Source: an uncultured Pelagibacteraceae bacterium
GTDB lineage: Bacteria; Pseudomonadota; Alphaproteobacteria; Pelagibacterales; Pelagibacteraceae
Reading direction: 5' to 3'
NCBI GenBank assembly: GCA_902628275.1
Contig: CACOMI010000004.1
Span: 1-64,000, forward strand
DNA length: 64,000 nt
Positions 1 to 8,246 of the stretch are shown piece by piece; position 1 is the first letter of the stretch; every line of letters begins with the position of its first letter. A program made the translations under genes and the position numbers. The notes beneath the pieces are model-generated. The model was given only the letters and a program-made list of their open reading frames with translations, had not been told where the DNA came from and did no database searches.

Positions 1-1
1 C

Positions 2-352
2 GAAATTGATGGAGTAATAGCATTTCATCCAGCACGTTCTGGAAAATTTGCTAAAGCCAAAAATCCTCACAATGGTTGGATAAATTGGAGAAAATATAAA
101 ATATCATTAATCAAAGTAGAAAAATTAGAAAATGTATTAGTCTTTAGTCATACAAAAGATAAATATGAGAATCCAAGAACTTCAAAATTTTTATCTGACT
201 CAGAAAATGTAAAATTTGTCGATGTGAGTGACACAAAATGTAAAGGCAAAATAATTTATGGTGGATATCATGGAATAGCTTTAACAAAGTGTTTTGCAGA
301 CGAGGATCCCAGAAGCAATGAGATAATTAAATATTTAAATAAAATTTATTAA
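2..352 (+). CDS. C-terminal part of a conserved protein, possibly alpha/beta hydrolase fold (5' end outside window)
   Basis: An open frame runs from the window edge to a TAA at 350-352 and gives about 116 residues. I do not recognise the family with certainty. The layout resembles the tail of an alpha/beta hydrolase: a hydrophobic strand ending in FHPARSG near the start, a second strand ending in HTKDKYE that could hold the catalytic acid, and a late GGYHG that could hold the catalytic histidine. The nucleophile would lie upstream of the window. It stops one base before the mtnA start codon, so the two are probably co-transcribed. The function is inferred only from these weak motifs. Confidence 0.55.
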   Translation, partial: EIDGVIAFHPARSGKFAKAKNPHNGWINWRKYKISLIKVEKLENVLVFSHTKDKYENPRTSKFLSDSENVKFVDVSDTKCKGKIIYGGYHGIALTKCFADEDPRSNEIIKYLNKIY

Positions 353-353
353 T

Positions 354-1427
354 ATGAGAATAGAAGGAAAAGAATATCGAACCATATGGTACGAGGGGAA
401 AGTAGTTAAAATAATTGATCAAACTAAGCTACCACACAATTTTGTTATTAAAGAACTCAAGACTGTAAAAGACGCAATTAAAGCAATAAAGATAATGGAG
501 GTAAGAGGTGCTCCACTTATTGGAGCAACAGCTGCTTATGGAATTGTTTTGGCAATTCAAGAAAGAAATGATTTTGAATTTATTAAAAAAAGCTCAGAAG
601 AATTAGTTAAATCTAGACCTACAGCAATAAATTTAAAATGGTCTGTAGATCGTATGATGAAAAAATTATCTGGCATTAATAGTGACCAAATTTTAGATAT
701 AGCTTTAAAAGAAGCTAAAGAAATATGTGATGAAGATGAAAAGTTTTGTGAGAATATAGGTATTAATGGATTGAATATAATTGAAGAAATTTATAATAAA
801 AAAAAAGATACTGTAAATATTTTAACTCATTGCAATGCAGGCTGGTTAGCAACAATTAATTGGGGGACTGCCACATCGCCAATTTATCATGCACATAAAA
901 AAGGTATTCCAGTTCATGTATGGGTAGATGAAACAAGACCAAGAAACCAAGGTGCAAATTTAACATCTTATGAACTGAATGAAGAAGAAATTCCAAACAC
1001 AATTATTGCTGACAACACAGGTGGTATTTTAATGCAAAGAGGTGAGGTTGATATGTGCATTGTTGGTACTGATAGAACTTTATCCAATGGCGATGTTTGT
1101 AATAAAATTGGTACGTATCTAAAAGCTTTAGCTGCACATGACAACAATGTTTCTTTTTATGTAGCACTTCCAAGCTCAACTATTGATTGGGATATTAACA
1201 ATGCAAAAGATATTCCTATTGAGGAAAGAAATTCAGATGAATTATCGCACGTAGAAGGAGTTGATGAAAATAATGAAATTAAGAAACTTTTAATTTATCC
1301 TAGCAAAAGTAAAGCAATGAATTTAGCTTTTGATGTAACTCCTGCAAAATATGTTACTGCTTTAATAACAGAAAAAGGAATTTGCGAAGCATCAACCGAA
1401 GGTTTAAAAAAATTATTTAATAAGTAG
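354..1427 (+). CDS. mtnA: S-methyl-5-thioribose-1-phosphate isomerase MtnA
   Basis: This cytoplasmic enzyme converts 5-methylthioribose-1-phosphate to methylthioribulose-1-phosphate in salvage of methylthioadenosine, the by-product of spermidine synthesis. The 357-residue length is usual for the family. Visible signatures are RGAPLIGATAAYG near residue 51, the catalytic cysteine in THCNAG (C160), the block VDETRPRNQGANLTSYEL near 191, and GTD with the catalytic aspartate D240. C160 and D240 match the positions described for the Bacillus enzyme. The ATG lies immediately after the previous stop, and asparaginase II follows after four bases. A polyamine/aldolase pair about 3.5 kb downstream gives the pathway context. 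eIF2B-alpha relatives share the fold, but the Cys/Asp pair argues for MtnA. Confidence 0.95.
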   Translation: MRIEGKEYRTIWYEGKVVKIIDQTKLPHNFVIKELKTVKDAIKAIKIMEVRGAPLIGATAAYGIVLAIQERNDFEFIKKSSEELVKSRPTAINLKWSVDRMMKKLSGINSDQILDIALKEAKEICDEDEKFCENIGINGLNIIEEIYNKKKDTVNILTHCNAGWLATINWGTATSPIYHAHKKGIPVHVWVDETRPRNQGANLTSYELNEEEIPNTIIADNTGGILMQRGEVDMCIVGTDRTLSNGDVCNKIGTYLKALAAHDNNVSFYVALPSSTIDWDINNAKDIPIEERNSDELSHVEGVDENNEIKKLLIYPSKSKAMNLAFDVTPAKYVTALITEKGICEASTEGLKKLFNK

Positions 1428-1431
1428 CTAT

Positions 1432-2409
1432 ATGGAAAGTGTAAGAATGGTTGAAGTTACAAGAAGTGGTGAGATTGAAAGCTTTCACCACGGAGCAGCG
1501 GTGTTAATTAATTCATCAGGAAATATTTTAAAAGAATGGGGTAATTCGGAATTAAATATATATCCTAGATCTGCATTAAAACCAATTCAAACTCTAAATC
1601 TTTATAAAGACGGAATGGCAGATTCTATGAAACTCTCAGAAGAACAATTAGCAATTACAACAGCATCACATCACGCTGAAAAATTTCATCAAGAAATAAT
1701 TTCAAATTGGTTAAAAAAAATTAATATTAGTGAAGAAAATCTTGCTTGTGGTCATGACTGGCCATGGAATTTGGAGGACAAATTTAGAGAAAAATTAGAG
1801 AAGAAAAATAAAAGAAGAATTTATCATAATTGTTCGGGAAAACATTGTGGGCATCTTGCAGTATGTAAACATAAAGATTTAACTTTAGAAAAATACTATG
1901 AAAAAACACATCCTTTGCAAAAGGATTTAATTAAATTAATTGAAGATTTGTCAGATTATAAGATAAAAAATATTGGAGTTGACGGTTGTACTCTTCCAAA
2001 TCCTTTGATGCCTTTAAAAAAATTTGCATTAGCAGCATCTCGATTGACAGATGATAAAAAATTAAATGAAAATACAGATATAGCAAAAAAAATATTCAAC
2101 TCCTGTATAAATTTTCCAGAGATAACTGGAGGCACAAATAGTACTAATTGTATCTTAACAAAACTGTCAAAAGGAAGAATATTTTTTAAAAATGGTGCTG
2201 AAGGAGTATTTTTAGCTTTAATACCTGAAATTAAATCTGCACTTGTAGTTAAAATCTTAGATGGCGCAGCGAGAGCAGCTGAAACTGCAATAGCAGGATT
2301 AATTTCTGAGCTAAATATTATTGATGAAAATGAGCTAGCAAAGATTAAATCTAGTGAAGTTATAAATTCTACAGGTCAAAAAATTGGAAAATTGAGATTT
2401 GCGTTATAA
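1432..2409 (+). CDS. Asparaginase II family protein (Rhizobium etli type L-asparaginase)
   Basis: This is predicted to hydrolyse L-asparagine to aspartate and ammonia. The 325-residue protein matches the asparaginase II family (DUF/PF06089 type), which is unrelated to the E. coli AnsA/AnsB enzymes. Evidence is the N-terminal VEVTRSGEIESFHHGAAVL block, the motif YPRSALKPIQ near residue 45, ASHH near residue 78, and NCSGKHCGHLAVC near residue 133, with conserved Ser/Lys/Cys residues. A conserved DGCTLPNPLMPL follows near residue 185. It starts four bases after mtnA and ends in a six-base convergent overlap with the DUF1015 gene. There is no signal peptide, so it should act in the cytoplasm. Substrate is taken from the family and not shown here. 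Confidence 0.88.
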   Translation: MESVRMVEVTRSGEIESFHHGAAVLINSSGNILKEWGNSELNIYPRSALKPIQTLNLYKDGMADSMKLSEEQLAITTASHHAEKFHQEIISNWLKKINISEENLACGHDWPWNLEDKFREKLEKKNKRRIYHNCSGKHCGHLAVCKHKDLTLEKYYEKTHPLQKDLIKLIEDLSDYKIKNIGVDGCTLPNPLMPLKKFALAASRLTDDKKLNENTDIAKKIFNSCINFPEITGGTNSTNCILTKLSKGRIFFKNGAEGVFLALIPEIKSALVVKILDGAARAAETAIAGLISELNIIDENELAKIKSSEVINSTGQKIGKLRFAL

Positions 2410-3498
2410 TTCAGAACAAATTAATCCATCCAATGGCTTTGGATGAAACCAAGTTGACTTTGGGGGCATAAATTTTTTTTTATCAGCAATTTTCATAACA
2501 CTTGAAATATTTGTGGGGCAAAGCTTAAAAGCAATATTAAATTTTTTTGAATTTACTAACTTCTTAAGAATTATTGAGCCATCGATTCCAGAAATAAAAT
2601 CAATTTTATTAACTTTTATTTTACTAATAATATTTTCATGAAGAGTTGTTACATCTAATTTATTATTGTTTTTAATTTGTTTTAGTGAATACCATTGATG
2701 GTTAGTATACATTTCCATATTACCTTTTTTTAAACTTTTAGAATTATTCTTAATTTTTTTTATTTTAAAATTTTTACTGATAATATTAAAAATTTTTTCG
2801 ATACTTAATTTACTTTTTAATACTCTATTATAATCTAATATTTGAATTTGATTGTGAGGGAAAGCAATTATCATTGGTGATATTTTTTTATTACTATTAA
2901 TCATACCTTGGATTCTATGATGACCATCACAAATGTATATTTTGTTAATTTTATTAATTAATTTTTTTAAAGATTTTTGATTTTTTTCTTTATCAACAAT
3001 CCATACTTGATGATTAAATTTATCCAATGATCTAAACGAATAAATTGGCTTTGATTTTGTAGTTTTTATTAAAAAATTTTGTAGATATTTATTTTGTTTA
3101 TACACTGTATAAATTGGGCCAATTTGAGTTGAAATATTTAAAATTTGTTTTTTTCTCTCAGAAACTCTATTTTTAAAAGTTTCTTCATGACCTAAAATAT
3201 TTTTGTTATCATACTTATTTAAATCTATTTTCCCAATTATTCCTATTTGTAGATGATTTTTGTTGGAAATTTTGTATATATAATAACAATTTCTAATTTC
3301 CTTAGTTATTATTTTTTTATTCTTCATTTTTTTAAAATATTTTTTTGATTGAGTTAAGTTTTTATTAGTTAAAATCTTAAAATAACCAATTTTTGGATAA
3401 GATTTTAAATTATTAAAATATTTGGGATTGGGTGTGGAAATCTTACTAGCTAGTTTTTGTATTGGTCTTAAAGCTTTAAATGGATTTATTAAACTCAA
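2404..3498 (-). CDS. DUF1015 family protein (COG4198-like)
   Basis: This 364-residue conserved protein has no firmly assigned function. Family membership is supported by an N-terminal NPFKALRP block, the central CDGHHRIQGM motif near residue 190 (equivalent to the DGHHR signature of DUF1015 proteins), and a C-terminal MPPKSTWFHPKPLDGL block equivalent to the MPxKST(F/W)F(Y/H)PK tail. It is somewhat shorter than the roughly 400-residue relatives and very lysine- and asparagine-rich. It sits eight bases downstream of the TrpB2 gene on the same strand, so the two are likely one transcript. In other bacteria DUF1015 genes often lie near serine or amino-acid genes; a role in amino-acid metabolism is only a guess. 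Confidence 0.75.
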   Translation of the reverse strand: MSLINPFKALRPIQKLASKISTPNPKYFNNLKSYPKIGYFKILTNKNLTQSKKYFKKMKNKKIITKEIRNCYYIYKISNKNHLQIGIIGKIDLNKYDNKNILGHEETFKNRVSERKKQILNISTQIGPIYTVYKQNKYLQNFLIKTTKSKPIYSFRSLDKFNHQVWIVDKEKNQKSLKKLINKINKIYICDGHHRIQGMINSNKKISPMIIAFPHNQIQILDYNRVLKSKLSIEKIFNIISKNFKIKKIKNNSKSLKKGNMEMYTNHQWYSLKQIKNNNKLDVTTLHENIISKIKVNKIDFISGIDGSIILKKLVNSKKFNIAFKLCPTNISSVMKIADKKKFMPPKSTWFHPKPLDGLICSEL

Positions 3499-3506
3499 AC
3501 TAAAAA

Positions 3507-4868
3507 TTAAGCAATTTTTGGAAGATCTTCTAGTGCTTTATCCATACTTCCTTTATCAAACTTATCTTCTGCAAGGTTACCTTCGAAATAATCTCCGTAT
3601 GCTTTCATATCAAAATGACCATGGCCACATAAATTAAATAATATAGTTTTGGTTTCTCCATTTTTTTTACATTCTAATGCAGCATCAATCGCGCCTTTTA
3701 CTGCATGGGTTGCCTCTGGCGCTGGTACAATTCCCTCAGTTCTTGCAAAATTTACTCCTGCTTCAAAACATTCTTTTTGACCGTATGCCTTAGCTTCAAG
3801 AGCATTAATTTCTTTTAGGTGACTTACTAATGGTGCCATACCATGATATCTTAAACCACCTGAATGAGTAGCTGGAGGAATAAATTGAGATCCAAGTGTA
3901 TGCATTTTTACTAACGGTGTTAATTTACCAGTATCACCAAAATCATAAACATATTTACCCTCTGTTAATGTTGGGCAAGATTTAGGTTCGCATGCAATAA
4001 CTCTTGTTTTTTTTCCTTCCCTAAAATTTTTTCCCAAGAAAGGATTTGCTAATCCTGAAAAATTACTTCCACCACCTGTACATCCAACCAAAATATCCGG
4101 ATAATCATCTGCCATCTCCATTTGAAGTAGTGCTTCATTTCCTACAATAGTTTGGTGCATTAACACGTGATTTAAAACACTTCCTAATGCATATTTTGTA
4201 TCAGGATTTTTTGCAGCCATCTCAACTGCTTCTGAAATTGCTATACCTAAACTACCTGTATTGTTTGGATCTTTTGCTAAAATTGCTTTTCCGCTATCAG
4301 TTTCATTTGATGGACTAGCAACACATCTAGCACCGTAAGTTTGCATAACTAGTTTTCGATATGGTTTTTGCTCAAAACTAACTTTTACCATATACACATC
4401 TAATTCAATTCCAAATAGTTTACACGCAAATGCTAATGAAGTTCCCCATTGACCAGCACCAGTTTCTGTAGTTATTTTTTTTGTACCCTCTTCTTTATTA
4501 TAAAATGCTTGTGCTACAGCTGTGTTAGGTTTGTGACTACCAGATGGGCTTACACCTTCATATTTGTAGTAAATTTTCGCTGGAGTATCTAAATGTTTTT
4601 CTAATTTCCTAGCTCTATATAAAGGAGACGGTCTCCACTGTTTATAAATTTCTCTTACAGGTTCAGGTATTTCTATCTCTCTTTCTTGAGAAACTTCTTG
4701 GCCAATTAAAGCCATTGGAAATAACGGAGCTAAATCATCAGGACCAATTGGTTTTAAAGTACCTGGATGAAGTGGTGGTTCCATTGGTTTTGGTAAATCA
4801 GCACAAATATTATACCAAGTCTTTGGCATTTTACTTTCTTCTAGAAAATATTTTATTGTATCTGTCAT
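3507..4868 (-). CDS. trpB2: Tryptophan synthase beta-like protein TrpB2 (PLP-dependent)
   Basis: This is a 453-residue fold-type II PLP enzyme of the TrpB2 group, longer than standard TrpB (about 400). Features are the TrpB2-type N-terminal extension (residues 1-75), the PLP lysine K113 in SGSHKPNTA, the TETGAGQWG loop near 135, and a glycine-rich phosphate-binding GCTGGGSNFSGL near 263. TrpB2 proteins convert indole and serine to tryptophan, but many act without TrpA, and a serine deaminase role has been suggested for some. No trpA is nearby. Only the DUF1015 gene shares the transcript, and the aldolase is divergent 54 bases away. The main alternative is a second TrpB for indole rescue. Confidence 0.88.
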   Translation of the reverse strand: MTDTIKYFLEESKMPKTWYNICADLPKPMEPPLHPGTLKPIGPDDLAPLFPMALIGQEVSQEREIEIPEPVREIYKQWRPSPLYRARKLEKHLDTPAKIYYKYEGVSPSGSHKPNTAVAQAFYNKEEGTKKITTETGAGQWGTSLAFACKLFGIELDVYMVKVSFEQKPYRKLVMQTYGARCVASPSNETDSGKAILAKDPNNTGSLGIAISEAVEMAAKNPDTKYALGSVLNHVLMHQTIVGNEALLQMEMADDYPDILVGCTGGGSNFSGLANPFLGKNFREGKKTRVIACEPKSCPTLTEGKYVYDFGDTGKLTPLVKMHTLGSQFIPPATHSGGLRYHGMAPLVSHLKEINALEAKAYGQKECFEAGVNFARTEGIVPAPEATHAVKGAIDAALECKKNGETKTILFNLCGHGHFDMKAYGDYFEGNLAEDKFDKGSMDKALEDLPKIA

Positions 4869-4922
4869 TTTAAATATTTTGTAGTCTGATATTAAATTAA
4901 GTTAAAATCAAGAGATTTTTTA

Positions 4923-5558
4923 ATGAATAAAATAAAGGGTGAAATAATCAAGTATTCCAAGATGTTAAATAGTAGAAAGCTGTCTGCTTTAAGATCTGGA
5001 AATATTTCAGTACGACATAAAAATGGTTTTTTTATTACCCCATCAGGAAAAAAATATTCTTCACTAAAAAATACAGATATTGTTTTTGTTTCAATTGATG
5101 GAAAGTTTGATAAAAAAAAAGGAACACCTTCCTCTGAGTGGAAATTTCATCAAGATATTTATAAAATTAAGAAAGAAGCAAAAGCAATAGTCCATGCGCA
5201 CTCAACAAATGCTACAGCCGTTTCTACTCATAAGAGAGGCATTCCTGCATTTCACTATATGGTGGCAATGGCAGGAGGTCATGACATTAAATGTGCAAAA
5301 TATGCTACTTTTGGAACCAGGGATTTATCAAAAAATATTTTAAAAGCTTTAAAAGGAAGAAAAGCTTGCTTGATTGCAAATCACGGTCAGATTGCATTTG
5401 AAGATAATTTGGCTAAAGCTTTTGAGTTGGCCGAAGAGGTTGAAAATATATCGCTTCAGTATATAACGAGCCTCAAGTTGGGTAAGCCAAAGATTCTTTC
5501 ATTTAAAGAAATGAACAAGGTTTTATCCAAGGCTAGAAATTATAAAAAGGATAATTAA
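4923..5558 (+). CDS. Class II aldolase/adducin family protein (fuculose-phosphate aldolase-like; possible methylthioribulose-1-phosphate aldolase)
   Basis: This is a 211-residue zinc aldolase of the FucA/AraD/MtnB superfamily. The four active-site residues align with E. coli FucA: E72 in SSEWKFH, H91 and H93 in HAH, and H154 in NHG. The phosphate-binding SGNIS and TPSG motifs are near residues 25 and 39. It overlaps the SAM decarboxylase-spermidine synthase fusion by one base (TAATG), which strongly implies co-expression. With mtnA nearby, a plausible substrate is methylthioribulose-1-phosphate, split to DHAP and methylthioacetaldehyde as in the Ald2 (DHAP) shunt. MtnB dehydratase belongs to the same superfamily and is the main alternative, but the SSEW signature is FucA-like. 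Family is certain; substrate is inference. Confidence 0.85.
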   Translation: MNKIKGEIIKYSKMLNSRKLSALRSGNISVRHKNGFFITPSGKKYSSLKNTDIVFVSIDGKFDKKKGTPSSEWKFHQDIYKIKKEAKAIVHAHSTNATAVSTHKRGIPAFHYMVAMAGGHDIKCAKYATFGTRDLSKNILKALKGRKACLIANHGQIAFEDNLAKAFELAEEVENISLQYITSLKLGKPKILSFKEMNKVLSKARNYKKDN

Positions 5559-6598
5559 TGACTAAAGTTGGTGAACATATCACTCTAGACATTATTGGAA
5601 CTACAAAAGAATACGATCCATCTGTATTTGAAAAGGTAATTCATAAAATTGCAAAAGCTGCAAAAGTAACCATACTTAATATCTCTAAATATAAATTTGA
5701 ACCACAGGGATTTACAATTCTTGCATTATTAGCAGAAAGTCACATTAGCTTTCATACATTTCCTGAAAAAGGAATTATTAGTTTTGATTTTTTTACTTGT
5801 GGAAAAATTAATCCATCAATTGCAATTGATATTATAAAAAAAGAATTTGAACATAAGAGAATAGTAAAAAAAGAATTTAATCGAGATACAAAATCTTTGT
5901 ATCACGATATCTATAGTTCACCAGGTTTACAAAAATCTTATGTTGTAAATGATGTTTTGGAAGATTTTAAATCTAAGGTTGGTCAACATATAGAAATATT
6001 GGATTTAGAGCAGTTTGGAAAATCTTTATTTATTGATGGAGAAATTCAAGTAGCTGCGACGGATGAACATTTATATAGTTCAACTTTTGTAGGTTCAGGT
6101 TTAAATTTAAATAAAGATAACGAACGAGCTGCAATTATAGGTGGTGGAGATGGTGGTATAGCGAGAGAATGCATTTCAAAAAAATTTAACTTTATAGATT
6201 GGTATGAGCTTGATCCTGAGGTGGTAGATGTTTGTAATAAACACCTGGGAGAAATAGGAAATAAAGCGACTGAAAAAAATTCTGTTAAATGTGTTTGGGG
6301 AGATGCTTTCGAAAGTATAAAATCAATTGGAGACGATACATACGATCATATCTTTGTTGATCTAAATGATGATCAATTTTGTATAGATCTAGCTGCCAAA
6401 AATATGGACTCTTTAGTCAGAATTTTAAAGCCAAAAGGTGTTATTACAGCTCAAGTTGGAAGTCAGGATAAAAAACCACAACAGGTTGAAAATTGGTTAA
6501 ATGTTTTTAACCATAATTTTGGTAACGCAAAATTATCAAGGGTATATATACCAAGTTTTGATTGTTCTTGGAATTTTTCTTCATCAATAAATCATTAA
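5558..6598 (+). CDS. speDE: Fused S-adenosylmethionine decarboxylase - spermidine synthase
   Basis: One 346-residue chain carries two consecutive polyamine enzymes. Residues 1 to about 112 are a prokaryotic SpeD: the autocleavage site AE/SHISFHTFPE (E60/S61, the serine becoming the pyruvoyl group), H66, and the catalytic C81 in FTCG. Residues about 113-346 are an aminopropyltransferase: the substrate segment DGEIQVAATDEHLY (159-173), GGGDGG at 195-200 for decarboxylated SAM, acidic ELDPEV at 217-222, and VDLNDD with D268/D271 in the catalytic position. The usual YHE triplet reads YSS (173-175), so amine specificity may differ. Cleavage would leave the synthase joined to the SpeD alpha chain. 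It follows the aldolase with a one-base overlap. The expected by-product is methylthioadenosine, which mtnA would help recycle. Confidence 0.93.
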   Translation: MTKVGEHITLDIIGTTKEYDPSVFEKVIHKIAKAAKVTILNISKYKFEPQGFTILALLAESHISFHTFPEKGIISFDFFTCGKINPSIAIDIIKKEFEHKRIVKKEFNRDTKSLYHDIYSSPGLQKSYVVNDVLEDFKSKVGQHIEILDLEQFGKSLFIDGEIQVAATDEHLYSSTFVGSGLNLNKDNERAAIIGGGDGGIARECISKKFNFIDWYELDPEVVDVCNKHLGEIGNKATEKNSVKCVWGDAFESIKSIGDDTYDHIFVDLNDDQFCIDLAAKNMDSLVRILKPKGVITAQVGSQDKKPQQVENWLNVFNHNFGNAKLSRVYIPSFDCSWNFSSSINH

Positions 6599-6645
6599 TT
6601 TTTCTTTTTTATTTTTTAAAATTGTGAAATAATTGTCACTTACTT

Positions 6646-6657
6646 AAGGAGATAATA
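6646..6657 (+). promoter_or_regulatory. Strong Shine-Dalgarno site of the amino-acid binding protein gene
   Basis: TTAAGGAGATAATA precedes the ATG at 6658, an unusually complete Shine-Dalgarno (AAGGAG) at good spacing for this window, where most starts have weak or no such site. This fits the high expression expected of a periplasmic binding protein. Confidence 0.6.
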
Positions 6658-7509
6658 ATGAATATATTTAAAAAAACTATTTTAACAGTTCTTGCTTCTT
6701 TATTTATCATCGGAAATGTATCTGCTGAGAAAATAAAAATTGGAACTGAGGGCGCTTACCCTCCGTGGAATTCAAAAGATGCTTCTGGCAATTTGATTGG
6801 TTTTGAGGTTGAGCTTGCTCAAGAACTTTGTGCATTAATGAAATATGAATGTACAATTGTTGAACAAGATTGGGATGGAATGATCCCTGCTTTAGTAATG
6901 AGAAAGTTTGATGCAATAATGGCCGGAATGTCTATTACTGCTGAAAGACAAAAAACAATTACTTTTTCTCAAGGTTATGCTGACGAAGTAGCTTCTCTTG
7001 CAGTAATGAAAGGCTCAAGTTTAGAGGGAATGGATACTCCCGAAGGTATTAATTTATCGCTAGGCGGTTCTGATGTTAAGAAAGCTCTTAAAACTTTGAC
7101 AGGTGCTTTAGCTGGTAAAACTGTTTGCACTCAAACAGGAACAATTCACCAAAACTTTTTAGATTCTGGTGATGTTGGAAGTGTAAATGTAAGAACTTAT
7201 AAAACGCAAGATGAGGTGAACCTTGATCTGACATCTGGTAGATGCGATGTTGCATTAGCTGCTGCAGTTGCATTTACAGACTATGCTGATAAATCAGGTA
7301 AACCAGTTGTACTAGTTGGACCAACTTTTTCAGGTGGTGCATTTGGAAATGGTGTTGGTGTTGGCATTAGACAAGCAAGTGATAGCGCTATTGGAAAAAG
7401 AGACGCTAAAATTTTAAAAGACTTTAATAAAGCCATTGATAAAGCTAGAAAAAAAGGAATTATTAGTAAACTTGCTATTAAGCACTTTGGTTTCGACGCT
7501 TCTATGTAA
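6658..7509 (+). CDS. Periplasmic polar amino-acid binding protein (family 3 SBP, octopine/nopaline/LAO type)
   Basis: This solute-binding component of a polar amino-acid ABC importer has a Sec signal peptide (basic MNIFKK, hydrophobic core, cleavage after NVSA near residue 23). The mature domain starts IKIGTEGAYPPWN, followed by GFEVELAQELC and DWDGMIPAL, the ligand-pocket signatures of family 3. An AGMSITAERQKTITFS block lies near residue 91, and CTQTGTIHQNF starts the second lobe near 160. At 283 residues it is normal length. Ligand cannot be read with certainty; arginine, ornithine, lysine or opine-like compounds are usual. Two permease genes follow after a strong intergenic hairpin. Confidence 0.9.
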   Translation: MNIFKKTILTVLASLFIIGNVSAEKIKIGTEGAYPPWNSKDASGNLIGFEVELAQELCALMKYECTIVEQDWDGMIPALVMRKFDAIMAGMSITAERQKTITFSQGYADEVASLAVMKGSSLEGMDTPEGINLSLGGSDVKKALKTLTGALAGKTVCTQTGTIHQNFLDSGDVGSVNVRTYKTQDEVNLDLTSGRCDVALAAAVAFTDYADKSGKPVVLVGPTFSGGAFGNGVGVGIRQASDSAIGKRDAKILKDFNKAIDKARKKGIISKLAIKHFGFDASM

Positions 7510-7521
7510 TTATTTTCAGAT

Positions 7522-7548
7522 TTGGCGACTATAATATATAGTCGCCAA
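7522..7548 (+). promoter_or_regulatory. Perfect 12-bp stem-loop between binding-protein and permease genes
   Basis: The arms TTGGCGACTATA (7522-7533) and TATAGTCGCCAA (7537-7548) are exactly complementary with three bases between. No T-run follows (next bases TCTATATGG), so it does not look like an intrinsic terminator. Such hairpins after binding-protein genes typically stabilise the upstream mRNA 3' end and lower permease expression relative to the binding protein. Confidence 0.7.
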
Positions 7549-7553
7549 TCTAT

Positions 7554-8246
7554 ATGGAACTTCTCACATTTGGTAAAACTGGTTGGGGGGATGAATTATT
7601 TTTCGCAACCTTGATGACGATTGCAGTATCGGTTACAGCAATGCTAGTTGGTTTTGTTTTCGCATTAATTTTTACACCATTAAAGCTTTCAAAGTATAAA
7701 ACTTTAAACCTAGTTGGAAATTTTTATACAACAGTTATTCGTGGTGTACCTGAGCTTTTAGTCATTTATCTATTTTTTTTTGGAGGTAGTGGAGCAATTA
7801 TGTATGTAGCATCCATATTTGGATATTATGAATACATTGAAATTAATGCATTTATTACGGGCTCAATGGCAATTGGAATTATTTCAGGTGCATATTCAAC
7901 GGAGGTTTTTAGAGGTGCAATACAATCCATAGACAAAGGTCAGTTTGAGGCTGCTAAGGTTTTGGGAATAAATAAATTTGGTCAATTTTATAAAATTATA
8001 CTCCCTCAAATGCTAAGGTTAGCAATTCCAAATTTGAGTAATGTTTGGCAAATAACTTTAAAAGATACATCTTTGATTTCAGTCACAGGTTTAGTTGAAA
8101 TTATGAGGCAATCATATATTGCAGCAGGTTCTACAAGAGACCCGTTATTCTTTTACTCTTTTGCAGCAGTTTTATATTTGATGCTTACTTATTTGAGCAT
8201 GAAACTAATTAATAAATTAGAACTTAAGTATAGCAAGGGGTATTAA
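7554..8246 (+). CDS. Amino-acid ABC transporter permease (OccQ/HisQ type)
   Basis: This is a 230-residue inner-membrane permease of the HisQM family. Hydrophobic spans near residues 15-40, 60-80, 95-115 and 190-215 are clear. The family signature FYTTVIRGVPELL sits near residue 57. The cytoplasmic EAA loop, which docks the ATPase, reads FEAAKVLGINKFGQFYKIILPQ near residue 130. It ends in an overlap (TAATGG) with the second permease, so the pair should form a heterodimeric channel for the binding protein upstream. No ATPase gene follows, so the ATP-binding subunit must be encoded elsewhere or shared with another system. Confidence 0.9.
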   Translation: MELLTFGKTGWGDELFFATLMTIAVSVTAMLVGFVFALIFTPLKLSKYKTLNLVGNFYTTVIRGVPELLVIYLFFFGGSGAIMYVASIFGYYEYIEINAFITGSMAIGIISGAYSTEVFRGAIQSIDKGQFEAAKVLGINKFGQFYKIILPQMLRLAIPNLSNVWQITLKDTSLISVTGLVEIMRQSYIAAGSTRDPLFFYSFAAVLYLMLTYLSMKLINKLELKYSKGY

